Positions 53,100 through 63,760 of a stretch of DNA of 64,000 nucleotides are shown piece after piece. The stretch's first letter is position 1. The number at the start of each line of letters is the position of its first letter. The position numbers and the translations under genes were made by a program. The notes under the pieces were generated by a model. It was not told where the DNA came from. It searched no databases and saw only the letters and a list, made by a program, of their open reading frames with translations. The stretch is from Protopterus annectens. Its lineage: Eukaryota; Chordata; Ceratodontiformes; Protopteridae. The DNA lies in contig NC_056748.1 in NCBI RefSeq assembly GCF_019279795.1, forward strand, positions 701,551,095 to 701,615,094, read 5' to 3'.

Positions 53100-54372
53100 T
53101 TCATAGGTAGGTACTAGGCTATCTGCCCTAGGGCCCATACAAGCCTAGCCAAAAAATGTATCCTGGCTTTTGCTACCCAAGAAAATTATTTTCCTGTGCC
53201 CCTGTCGAGCAGTGCCACAGAAGTGATCCCCAGGGTGAATTTCCCATTTCCCATCCAATCATCAAAATTTTTCTTGAGTGCTAATGAGGAGCTCTGTTTG
53301 ACATAGGTAGTCTGTTCCAGAGTATGGGAAGTCTCTGGGACCGGAATCTATCCCTCCAGCATGTTCTGTTTATTGTGGTGACAAGGTTTAGGTCCCTAGA
53401 GCATGTAGCTCTGAGGGATTGGGATTTCTTTAAGTGGAGCATGTCCAACAGCTCTGGGTTTGACATAACTTTGTATGTTAGGCAGAGATTGCCCCTGAGT
53501 AGGCGATATGCAATGGAGTAAAGCTGTAGTTTTTTGAGATGGTCTGCATAGGGCATCTGAGGCCAGTAATCCTCTTTGTGAGGTACTTGTGTGGTCTTTC
53601 CAGTTGTTGTATAGGTCTTGTGAGTTACTTACCAAAAGGGGCGTTGTACTCTATAATGGGTCTAATGAGTGATGAGTAGAGGGGAACAATGACCTCTTCT
53701 TTTCTGGATGAGAATCCTTTTGTGATGAGATGAGCCACGTAGAAGGATTTCCTGACCACTGTGGCGGTGATTATCAAAGGAGAGACTACTGTCCACCTGT
53801 GTCCCAAGGTCTCCTCACATTTTCGGCATTAAGTAGACTACCAGCTATGTTGCTAGTACATGGGTACAGAGTTTTTACCAAAGGGGATGACAATACACTT
53901 TTTGGCATTGAGCTTCAGGCCATGGCTTTGACACCAGGTATCTGTCTCAGTGAGGCCCTTTTTTAGTTTGTCCACATCGTTAGGAGTTTCGATTATGGCT
54001 CCTAGTTTGCAGTCATCTGCAAACTTTGTTAGCCAAAGACCTTCTGTGTTGGCCTGCACTTCAGAGAAGTAGATACCAAACAGGAGAGAACCCAGGACTG
54101 AACCCTGTGGTACTCCACTTGTCACTGGTCTGATTTGGAATCCGCTACTTTCACAGTGTGGGTTCTGTCTGTGAGCCAGTTGGCAACCCATCTTGTGACA
54201 TAGGGATTTATACCTAGTTTAGTGAGCTTATCTATAATTCCAGAGTGGGGGATGGTGTCGAAAGCCTTGGTGAGATCTAGATAAGCTGTGTGAACCATTT
54301 TACCCTCCTCTATGGCTTTGGTGACTGCTTCAAAGAAGTCAATCAGGTTTAGATTTTCCCAAACTTTCTAGT
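53100..54372 (-). pseudogene. 5'-truncated CR1/L2/Rex1-like LINE (RT C-terminus) inserted in D8 leader
   Basis: Minus strand. It starts inside RT (NLIDFFEAVTKAIEEG, about 54350), then VTSGVPQGSVLGSLLFGIYF (about 54125), the FADD catalytic box (KFADDCKLGA, about 54027-53998) and WCQSHGLKLNAKKCIVIPFG. After frame changes come VVRKSFYVAHLITKGFSSRK (53760-53700), LIRPIIEYNAPFG, LQLYSIAYRLLRGNLCLTYK, and TCWRDRFRSQRLPILWNRLP (53350). The 3' end has TAGCCTAGTACCTACCTATG near 53100. About 1.27 kb: a typical 5'-truncated insertion. Close relative of the copy at 60262. Confidence 0.88.
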
Positions 54373-54402
54373 AGTAATTTTTTTCTTTTTGTGTGTTTGG
54401 AT

Positions 54403-56935
54403 ATGTAGGGGAAAAAAGGGACTTCAGGGTTCAAACACTGCACTTCCTGCAATGGCAAACTCCCCCAACAGTGACTTACACGATGATTGTGTTTATTGTC
54501 TGGGGGTTTCTCACCTTTCTGTGAAACCTCCTTGCCAGATTTGCCTGAGTTTGTCAGTGGATGCTGAACGAGAGGAAAAATAAGCTTATCTTGAAAGGCC
54601 TGTTAACCTCACCTTTCTTAGAGACCCTTTCAGTGTCTGAGGTCTCAACCCCACCAGTGAAGGACAAAAAGCGTCCACATTCCAATCCCTCTTCACCAGC
54701 TGGTGATGAGGGCATGTCCCACAAACACAAGGCCCACAAATCTTCTACCAAACACAAGATTGCTTCCTCTCATCTGTTCTGACTGTAACTTTCTTCTGTT
54801 CCGAGCTCGGCTCTAGTCACTTCTATAGACATTACAATAACTTCGTTGGCTCCACCTTCGGCACCGACCTCTACGGCACCAGTCATAACTACTGTAACTA
54901 CTACGGCTCTGACCTTGCTGTCTTTGATAATCTCTGCACTGAATTTTACCGCACCAAAGGCGGTTCCGACAATCCCTTTGGAGTCTATCACCTCTACTAC
55001 GAGTGCCTTCTCGGCACTGAGTCCTTTCTCGACACCGTTAATTCCTCTATTGCCTGTTCCAAGTTAGTCTTTGGTGCTGACAACTCAAACACCACAGACC
55101 CAGTACTTCCCCCTCATGGACCCATTCGTAGGCCAGACTTGTAGCCCTTTTCTGGACTGGCCTGACTCCCCTTCGGGAGTGTCTGTAAGGTCCACCAGGA
55201 GTCTGTCTGAATTCGATGTGGTGGGCCTGCTGGACTAGCTGACCGCCAGAGGGATTACAAACATTCCCAAGACTCGTCCCACTTCATGGTTTGGGTCTAC
55301 TAATCCCAGGACTCCCACTTATACTCCTCCCTCAGATCCATCGGTTCCAAGGCCCATAGCTCCGATGTCCTTGGTGAGAACCCATTCCTTGGTGCCGGCA
55401 GTGACCCTCACTGAGACTTCGAAGCCTCCCCTTTGGGTTTCGGTTCCATCGGAACCGTTCCTTTGCAGTCTCATGGTTGAAGGGGGGGACCCTTTGTTGA
55501 GCATGGTTCCAAGTTTATTGGTTCCGACCTCTGATCCGGGGGCAATACCTGCCCTGATCTTGCTTGAGGTTCCATCCCCGGGAGCAGGTGTGACCCCAGT
55601 TCCGAGATTGTCCTACTCTGTTCCAGGCTCCCATTCCTCTTCGGGCAGGCCTGCTTTCCGGGTGATGGAGAGGGTGCTTGCTTCTGGAAGTGCTCCTCCT
55701 ATATCAGATTTTCCCCCTGCTCCCTCTGAGCTACAGCTACCACGGGCCACCTCTCCAGGACACCGAGATCACAAGCCTCAGGAAACCACAGTTCAGGGTA
55801 TTCTTCCTTCCGAGTCTTCAGACATTCCCACTGAAGAACCCCCTCGGAAGAAGGCATGTAAAAGGAAACACCTTGATTCTCCGGAGGAGTCTCTCACAGA
55901 GGATATGGACTACGATGATGGGGAAGGGTCCCCACGGTCACCCCCTGATGTCTCCTTTGGAGACATCCTGGAAATATTGAAAGAGGAGTGACTGGAAGCC
56001 CTCCAATCCTTCCTCTGAGGAGTCCGTTTTCCTGCAGGCTTTCCACTCTCGGCCTTCATCTTCTTGGGTGACCCCACCTGCCAACGAGTTAGTCCAGCTC
56101 GTCATGCAGCGTGCGTAGAAGAACTCTAATTCTGAGATCATTCCCCGGAAACCAGACTAGAATCTTTCCCCACCAGAGGAGCATCCCCACTGGTCTAGAG
56201 GCTTGCCAGTAGACGCTATGGTGGTGGCGGCAGCCACTAAAAAGGACCTTGCGGAGGAGAGTCCTACTGTTCACACACCCAGCAGAGTCCCGGGCTGTAG
56301 ACAGACTAGGGAAGCGAGTTTTTGCTTCATCAACCTTTGCAGTCAGGTCTCTGAACTACTTGGCACATTTCACGAGGCTCCAAAGGGATTTGATCTCCGA
56401 ACTTTCTGGAGCCCTCGAGGGTTAAGTTTCTGACTGGGCATGAGACAAGGTTGCCTCTCAACTTGCCACCTTTGACTCTATCTCCCACTCGTCCATGAGG
56501 TTGCTATCCCACACAACCAAAGGGGTGGCAAGATCTGTGGGTGCAGGCATAGTCATAAGACATCATGCCTGGATGCTTATCTGTGACCTCGCGGACTCCA
56601 AGTCCTCCTTTTTGAATGCCCCTATTGAACCATCTTCCTTGTTTGGTTCTAAAGTAAAGGACGCGCTGGCCAGGTGCGAGCAGGATGGAAAGACCTGGTC
56701 TGCTGTTGGCCTACATTTTTCCAAGCCTCAACGTTCTTTTTGCAGGAACCAGAGGAGTGGGAAAATATGGCACACAAAAATCTCAAGGACCTTTTCTGCG
56801 ACGCACGTGGTGAGGATTCTCCTAGAGGCAGAGGGGGTTCCAGTGGTGGAAGATTCCCCTTTACGGGCACAAGGGGGTCCCCGAAATCAAGACTCCAGGG
56901 ATTCTTTCTCCAGACGGTCTTAACGCTCCTGAAGT
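54403..56935 (+). pseudogene. gag: D8 gag, second codon is a stop
   Basis: The position equivalent to other gag starts is 54403, but it reads ATG-TAG. Downstream, GFKHCTSCNGKLP and DCVYCLGVSHL…CQICLS give the Cys/His cluster in two frames. The Ser/Thr/Pro-rich middle (54790-55700) is rich in GGTTCC/GGAACC words. Basic/acidic patch PRKKACKRKHLDS…EDMDYDDGEGSPRSPPDVSFGD at about 55840-55965. The C-terminal domain has VDAMVVAAATKKDLAEES (56210), FAVRSLNYLAHFTR-like sequence (56335), SSMRLLSHTTKGVARSVGAG, NAPIEPSSLFGSK and an Arg/Gly-rich tail to 56923. Multiple shifts. Confidence 0.83.
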
Positions 56936-58800
56936 GTTGACTGATTGCTTTCCTCTGGAAGCAGTCTGGGCTTGTTTTTCTCTGCACCAAACTGCCTGGC
57001 ACTCTATTACAAAAGATCCGTGGGTGCAGAGAATAATCTTCAGAGGCTATTACATCCCTTTAACATCATGTCCAAAACTTACAAAGAACCATCCCGATGT
57101 TCCACCCAGTCAAATGGAAGAAGTGGCATAAGAGATAAAGCTGTGTCAAAAAAGAGTTATCCAACCAGTCCCCCCAGACCAATGCGGATCCGGTTTTTAC
57201 TCTAGATTCTTTTTGGTGCCAAAATGGACTGGGGACTGGAGACCTATTTTAGATCTCAGCCATCTAAAGTCAGTGGTTCAAACCAAATTCCGCATGGTCA
57301 CTATACAATCCATTCTCACCTTTTTACGAGAGGATGTTAGGATGTGCTCTAGACCTCTGGGATGCATATTATATCAAAATGGGCAAATGCCAGGAGTTTC
57401 CATCGCTTCCGGCTAGGAGCCAGTCATTACCAGTTCAGAGCCCTGTCATTCGGTCTCTCGATGGCCCCCAGAGTGTTCACGAAATGCCTAGCAGTGGTGA
57501 CAGCTCTTCTGAGACTTCGGGGATTCCAGGATTTCCATATTTAGACGATTGGCTCCTCTCCGCCCCCACCAAGCATCTCCTGACCATAGCCCTCCGCTAC
57601 ACTCTCACTGGCGGAGTCTCTAGGCATCACAGTCCATTGGGAGAAATCCAATCTACAACCTACCCAACAACTGGATTTTATAGGAGCAGTTTTCAATACT
57701 CTAACAAGCATGGTATCTCTACCAGCTCACAGGCTTCAGAGGTTAAGATTGCAAGTACAAGTGATAATCTGTCAAAGAAAGGTGTTAGCAAGAGAAGTTT
57801 TTCAGGCTCTGGGGTCTATGGCTGTGGCCATTCCGATTGTTCCTCTGGCAAGATTACATAGACTGTTACAATGGCTACTTTTGTCTCAGTGGTTGGAAAA
57901 TCTTCACCCCCTAAACTCAGATCCTCATTACTAACTCCTGCAAGCAAGATATTCTGTGGTGGATGAGGCCAGATGAAAATCTTTGGTGTCGCCCCTTCCA
58001 GATCCCTCAACCCAACGCCATGGTGACCACGGACGCTTCCCTGATAGGGTGGGGGGGCCAATTTCAGGAAAAACTGTCCAAGGCACGTGGTCCAGCTTTA
58101 GAGGTCAACTTGCATATCAATGTTCTGGAGTTGACAGCGGTGCTGTTGGCGTTGCGGGCACTACATAAGCTCCTTCCATCGGGAACGATTGCAATTCAGA
58201 CAATGTCAGTAGTCTGGTACATAAACAAGGAAGGACCAAATCCTATCCCCTGTGTTGAGAGGCCATGAGAATTTGGCATGGATGATAGCTTTCAACCACT
58301 TTCTTATAGCAATGCATATCCCATGGAGCTGAAACGTGATTGTGAACAGGATGAGCGGATGCATTCTCCTTCACCAGGAGTGGCCTCTCAATCCGAACGT
58401 GACGGCAGAAATTGTCAGCCATTGGGGCCAGCTGTGCTGCGATTTCTTTGCTTCCCCTTCAAACAACAAATGCAGCAGCTTCTTTGCCCTTTTTCCCCCC
58501 AGAGGTGGAGTCACCGACAGACGCTTTGACTACAGATTGGCCCACGGGTCTCCTCTATTCTTATCCTCCAGTTCCCTTGATACCCCTATTTTTGAAGAAA
58601 ACAATTCGGTTGAGATGCAAGGTAATCCTCATTGCCCCATTCTGGCCTCGACAAGTGTGGTTCCCCTTCCTCTGGCCTTGCCTATTACAACCTCCATGGA
58701 TCCTGGATACTCTTCAGGACCTAATCTCTCACCCCCAAGGGTTGACTCCCCCAAATCTGTCTACTCTCAAGCTGACCGCTTGGTTTCTCCACTTCCGTTA
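56936..58800 (+). pseudogene. pol: D8 pol: RT/RNase H
   Basis: Pre-RT block (LEAVWACFSLHQTAWHSITK, 56955-57015), KWTGDWRPILDLSHLKSVV (57218), QTKFRMVTIQSILTFL, motif A partly deleted (57335-57370), FRLGASHYQFRALSFGLSMAP (motif B, 57405-57470) and YLDD at 57538-57549. RNase H: TTDASLIGWGGQFQEK with a G7 run (58049-58055), LHINVLELTAVLLALRAL, MSVVWYINKEG. The C-terminal block is WGQLCCDFFASPSNNKC…LIAPFWPRQVWFPFLWPCLL (58430-58700). About seven frame changes. Confidence 0.87.
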
Positions 58801-59837
58801 GTCGACAGGCTAACCCTCTCCTCACCTATTCGCAATATTATTCTGGCCTCCCATAAGCCATCCACCAGAAAACTCTAGAGATAAGTGGAAGAGGTTCTCT
58901 CTCTGGTCTAAAGAACTGATGTTAGACCCCCTTCTCAGCACCTGTATCTGTTATACTTCAATATCTTTCTAAGTTTTTTGAGAATGGAGCATCAGCTTTT
59001 ACTATTCGAGCCCACTAGGTGGCTGTCTCCAATTTTCATAACTGCCTAGAGGGTGTTTCACTTAGGTCTTGCATATGTAGGTAGAGTTTTCTCAAAGGAG
59101 TTTTCCATAGCAGACCCCCCCCATCGGGCGGCCTTTAGAGGCATGGAATCTCTATCTGGTATTAGTCTCTCTCTCTACCCCCGTTTGAGCCTGCTGCAAA
59201 ATGTGACCTTAAATTTCTGTCCTGGAAATCTCTAGTTTTGGTGGCTGTCACATCAGCTAGACGGATATCAGAATTACAAGCCTTGTGCATCGAGTCAATA
59301 TTTAATCTTTCATAAAGGCAGAGTATCTCTTCGTACTTGTCCATCTTTTCTCCCCAAAGTGATTTCTCTGTCAACCAGTGCATTGAGCTCCCAGTGTTTT
59401 TCCCAAATTATTCCAATAAAGGAGAATACTGTCTACACTCATTGGGTATACATAGACAATTACGTTTTTACTTGGATAGGACTAAATCTTTCCGCAAGTC
59501 TGATCAACTTTTCATCTCCTTCTCTGGACCAAAAATGGGCTGTGCAGTATCAAAAGTCACTATCAAAATGGCTCTGAGATTGTATTACTTTTTCATACAA
59601 GTGAATGACCGTACTTTTTCATACAAGTGAATGACCGTAAACCTGTCAATATCAAGCATATTCAATGAGAGCCATAGAAACTTCTGTTGCTTTTCATTTC
59701 AGAGCTTCTATGGATGACATTTGCGCAGCAGCCATTTGGGCTAAACCCCATACTTTCATCCAACATGACAAGTTGGACATGATCTCCAGGGGAAGAGTGG
59801 CCTTTGGCTCAATGGTACTCAGGAATGTTCTTTCATA
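58801..59837 (+). pseudogene. D8 tyrosine recombinase, catalytic His and Tyr lost
   Basis: NIILASHKPSTRKL (58835-58878), then a decayed N-terminal part; EPAAKCDLKFLSWKSLVLVA and TSARRISELQAL (first Arg, about 59255) in broken frames; INQCIELPVFFPNYSNKGEY and LGIHRQLRFYLDRTKSFRKSD (59337-59500); AVSKVTIKMA. A 26-bp tandem duplication lies at 59588-59639. The HxxR motif reads YSMR and the Tyr block reads HDKLD (about 59764-59778), so two catalytic residues are changed. Ends at 59837. Confidence 0.85.
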
Positions 59838-59874
59838 AGGGCCACCCAGTTTTTCAAGTAGCTTGGGATTCTGT

Positions 59875-59947
59875 CCCATCAGTGATGAATGGGAAGAAGA
59901 TTAACAACATCGGGTAAAGAAGTTGTGGTGTTCTTCCATTCATCACA
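59875..59947 (+). repeat. D8 ICR with ~29-bp deletion
   Basis: First half 59875-59914 is complementary to the D8 5' tip (one or two mismatches). Second half 59915-59947 is complementary to the 3' tip, but about 29 nt (matching the GATGGCACGTTATGGTAAGA part) is missing. The halves abut at CGGG | TAAAGAAG. Confidence 0.87.
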
Positions 59948-60064
59948 TCCCACCCTCCATCCCCCACCAAAGTCTCCTGGTGCATCTTATGGGTCCTTGT
60001 GGTGTTTTCAGTGTTTTTGCGCAGAAATGGCCTCTGCTTTTATTTGTATATGTTGCATGCAAAC

Positions 60065-60243
60065 TCGATCTGAGGTAACTGGGAGAAGGGCATTGTGGGT
60101 AGCAGCTTCGCTTGAGAGGTTTTGGTATATGTGAGCTTGGTATTAGGCCGACTCGGTTCTGAAGGCTTGGAACCGAACCCATCAGTGATGAATGGAAGAA
60201 CAGCAACACAGATGGCACGTTATGGTAAGACTTAACTTCTTTT
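60065..60243 (+). repeat. D8 3' ITR
   Basis: CAAACTCGATCTGAGGTAAC, GGCATTGTGGGTAGCAGC, GCTTGGTATTAGGCCGACTC, GGCTTGGAACCGAACCCATC, tip GGTAAGACTTAACTTC plus T's. It is inverted relative to 52737-52885. Confidence 0.9.
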
Positions 60244-60261
60244 TGTAGCTGATTATATATA

Positions 60262-61320
60262 TGTGGGTTGCCAACTGGCTTACTGACAGAACCCTCACTG
60301 TAAAAGTAGCTGACTTCAAATCCAGCTCCAGACAAGTGGAGTACCTCAAGAGTTCAGTCCTGGGACCACTGTTTGGCATCTATTTCTGTGAAGTACAGGC
60401 CAATACTAAGGGACTCTGGCTAACAAAGTTTGCAGTTGACTGCAAACTGGGAGCCATTACTGAATCTCCAAATGATGTGGATACTCTACAAAAGGGCCTT
60501 ACAGAAACAGATGCTTGGTGCCAGAGCCATGGGCTCAAACTCAATGCCAAGAAATGTATAGTTATCCCCTTTTGGAAAAAACATGTAACCGTGAATTACC
60601 ACATAGGTGGCAGTACACTAGACACCGAAAGTCTGATAAGAGACTTAGGGACACAGGTGGACAGTGGTCTCACCTTCGATAACCACATCGCCACAACAAT
60701 CAGGAAATCCTCATCACTAAGGGCTTTTCATCCAGAAAAAAGCAGGTCATTGTCCCACTGTACTCATCCCTCATTAGACCCATTAGAGAATACAACACCC
60801 CATTTGGTATGTACCTCTCAAGACACCTGCAACAACTGGAAAGGCCACAGAAATACCTCACTAAAAGAATCACAGGCCTAAAGCAGATACCCTGTGCTGA
60901 CTGCCTTAAAAAAACTCCAGCTATACTCTGTCGCATATCATCTACTCAGAAGTGATCTCTGCTTAACATACAAGGTCATGTCAAACCCAGAGCTGTTGGA
61001 CATGCTACACTTAAAGAAATCCCAGTCCCTCAGAGCCACACGCTCCAGGGATCTAAAACTTATCACAATAAGCAAAACATGCTGGAGGGATAGGTTCCTG
61101 ACCCACAGACTTTCCATACATGTCAAGCAGAGTGCCTCTTTGGCCCTCTTCAAAAGGAGCCTTGACGATTGGATGGGTGAAAGGAAATTCATCCCGGGGC
61201 TCATGTCAGTCGCCCTGCTAGACAGGGGTCCAGAAAGTAAATAGTGTGGGAAGAAATAGCCAGGGAATTATGGCTAGACTTGTATAGGCCCTAGGGCCGA
61301 TAGCCTAGTACCAACCTATG
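60262..61320 (+). pseudogene. 5'-truncated CR1/L2/Rex1-like LINE adjacent to D8
   Basis: Plus strand. Starts inside RT at WVANWLTDRTLTVKV. The VPQGS block is altered (VEYLKSSVLGPLFGIYF) and the catalytic box reads FAVD (60433-60444). WCQSHGLKLNAKKCIVIPF, LIRDLGTQVDSGLTFDNHIA (60640), LQLYSVAYHLLRSDLCLTYK (60915), TCWRDRFLTHRLSI and LFKRSLDDWMG follow. The tail CCTAGTACCAACCTATGAAC runs into a (TA)n tract. It begins 18 bp beyond the end of D8. Confidence 0.87.
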
Positions 61321-61324
61321 AACC

Positions 61325-61351
61325 TATATATATATATATATATATATATAT
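61325..61351. repeat. (TA)n at LINE 3' end
   Basis: Thirteen or so TA repeats directly after the LINE 3' end, possibly the element's own tail. Confidence 0.85.
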
Positions 61352-61639
61352 TTCCATATCTAATATAGATAGATATATAAAAATTAGTTTGAGGATGAAT
61401 TCAGCAGATAGTAGAGCAGGAACCTGCTCTCACCAGTCAAGAAGTCCTTCCAACACCAGGATAGCTGAGACCATGTTGTAGATTGTAGTTCAGCTGCAGT
61501 TTGCTTTCCTTCTATTCCCAGTGAACATCAGATGTGACAGGTTCTTTATTCCAGTTCTTATCGGTGAGGGTTCATATACTCAAATCTATCCCAGCCTTGA
61601 CTTTCACTGACTACTATGTATGGGTTTTCTTTTGATGTC
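61352..61639. other. Short unassigned spacer before D9
   Basis: AT-rich, no gene. Ends where similarity to the family-2 ITR begins. Confidence 0.45.
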
Positions 61640-61778
61640 CTTCAAGGATGCATCTGCAGTCCTAACAAATGGGTTGTCCCGTCGTCAGGCAGCCCTTCGG
61701 TCGGCAGGATTCCAAAGTCTGGGTCTGGCCTCGGCTGGTGTCGCACTTCACCCGACGTCATCTCTGCTGGTCTTCGGG

Positions 61779-61815
61779 TATAAAGGCATCAGCCGACGCC
61801 ATTTTCCTCAGTCTT
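61779..61815 (+). promoter_or_regulatory. D9 putative core promoter: TATA box and initiator
   Basis: TATAAA at 61779-61784 and TCAGTCTTTC starting at 61808, a 29-nt offset, matching D7. Transcription from here would place the gag ATG (61951) about 140 nt downstream. Confidence 0.62.
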
Positions 61816-61950
61816 TCTTGCCGCGTGGCGCCCGAAGCAGAAGCTGTTCGCAAGGGTCGGTCAGATCCAGAGATTACTACTACCGAATACTACTTCGAAG
61901 ACTTCTAAAAAGCTAAGTACCCCGTTGGGGACTCTTTCTTGCCTCAGCCG

Positions 61951-63759
61951 ATGTCAGAAAAAGTGAATAACTGTTTAACTTGTGGGAAACAAATACCTCA
62001 TAAAGATTTCCACTCTTACTGCTTACCCTGTTTAGGCCCAGACCACGACGTAGCAGCCTGTTTAGCCTGTGCTTCCTTCAACCGACGAACGCTTAGGCGT
62101 CGGTCGGAGTTTGCGGAACAGTTTTTCGGCTCAGATTTTGCGTACATTATGCCGTCGGATCCTCCGACTTCTCAAATTGTTAAGAAACGCAAAGAAAAAG
62201 ACCGACACTCGCGGTCCGCGGTTTCGGCCGAAACCACGGTTAAGCAAACCGCGAGTGTCTCGGTTTTGGCCGAAACCGAGCAAACCGGTCAATCTTCAGC
62301 CGAATCCATGACTACTACCGAGGCTCCTGCTACCCTAGTTGAATCGGCCTCTGAAGTTTTGCCTATTAATGTGGTTCCTCTAGAATTATCGGACACCATC
62401 CCTTTGGATGTCTCTACCCCAGCACGTGGTGCTGCTAGGCCTCCTGCAGCCATGTCTATAAAGGCCTTTGCCAGGGCTAAAGCAGCCAAATCTGCTAAAT
62501 CTGTGCCTGTTAAGCCCCTCACACAGGCCCAGTTCCAGTTCTCAAATGCTTACTCTGGCAGAGGATCTCATCTCTTTAATAAGGGGATCCCAATCTCACC
62601 CAGACAGGGCCTCTCAGCCTCCAGAAAAGAGACCTAGAGCAGAGCCCCAGAGCCAGTGTCCTCAGATGACTCTTCTGATGATTCAGACAATACAGACCAT
62701 CCAGAGGCTCCTTTTTCTACTTATGAAGATTCCGATGCTGAAGAATCTATCCCTTCTGCCTCTCCACCAGAGGAATTTTCCTTTGGGGAAACCTTACATG
62801 CCATGAGAGAGCAATTCCAATGGCAGGGACAAGATTTCTCTGATTCAAGAAAAAGGCTTAGGACCTTTCTACATTTACCGCAACATAGGCCCTTAGCTAT
62901 ACCTCCAGTTCTTCCTGTTGTGGATGATGCATTTAATGTTGTTTGCACTGCTCCTGATACTTTTACCTCCTGCCCCTGCCAAGCCCGATAGGTTTTACAG
63001 GGTCCCGGACACTCATCACCACCTATACAAGGCTCCCCTTGCAGATCCTGAGACTATCTCCCAGGGGCCTAAGGCAGTAGCTTCGACCTCAGCAAAAACC
63101 CTCTCCCTTCTGAAAGGGAATCCAGGTCCTTAGAGAGATGGGGTAAAAAAGTTTACACCTCTGCTACTCTCTCAGCTAGAGCTTTGAACTGTCAGTTTCA
63201 TATGATCCAATACCAAGAGTTTATGCTTGATCAGTTAACTAAGAAACTGTCCTCTGATGATTCCTTAGATAAGAAATATGTTTTAGAAATGGTGAATAAC
63301 ATTCAGCAGGTTAGTAACCATTCCTTAAAATGTGGCTATGATGCACTGGAGGCTTCATTTAGATCAGCCATGACTGGCACAGTTATAAGAAGGCATGCAT
63401 GGTTGAAAGAACAGGTCTTGCCGGATCATGTTAAAGCAAAGCTATTAGATGCTCCTATGGATAAGGTCAGTCTATTTGGTTCTCCTGCCCAGCAAGTAAT
63501 GAAGATAATGGAAGAGAAGGCAAAATCTGTACAAACAGTTAAAGATTTCTTACAGGTTCAGCCCCCAAGGTTTAGCAGGAACTGGCCTTCCAAACATTGG
63601 TCCTTTCCACACTCCTCTAAACCTCAGAGAGGCAGGAATAGACGTTCCAGAGGCAGAAATCAATCCAGAGGAGGTGCCTACAGAGGACGCCAGTGGCAAG
63701 GCAATAACCAGCGAGGCACAGACACAACCACTGCCACTGCAACAGGACAATCACAGTGA
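61951..63759 (+). pseudogene. gag: D9 gag (family 2), nearly intact
   Basis: About 600 codons from ATG 61951. MSEKVNNCLTCGKQIP, HSYCLPCLGPDHDVAACLAC gives the same CxxC…HxxxCxxCLGxxH…CxxC cluster as family 1. A Lys/Arg-rich part (62190) and Thr/Glu/Val-rich repeats (TETT, AETEQ) follow. The acidic patch YEDSDAEESIPSASPPEEFSF is at about 62725-62785. The C-terminal domain has KKVYTSATLSARALNCQFHM, SLKCGYDALEASFRSAMTG, RRHAWLKEQVLPDHVKAKLL and FLQVQPPRFSRNW, then an Arg/Gly-rich tail (RGRNRRSRGRNQSRGGAYRG). Lesions: one in-frame TAG at about 62635 with local frame confusion around it, and compensating shifts near 62930 and 63115. Confidence 0.85.
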
Positions 63760-63760
63760 C

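Larger units (their letters stand above)
52737..60243 (+). mobile_element. D8: DIRS element (family 1) carrying a LINE insertion
   Basis: 5' ITR (52737-52885), leader interrupted by a minus-strand LINE (53100-54372), gag (54403-56935), pol (56936-58800), YR (58801-59837), ICR (59875-59947) and 3' ITR (60065-60243). The ITRs hold GGAACCGA/TCGGTTC words and tip CTGATGTTGTTAGTCTTCTT. Without the LINE it is about 6.2 kb. RT YLDD is intact; YR catalytic residues are lost. Confidence 0.92.
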
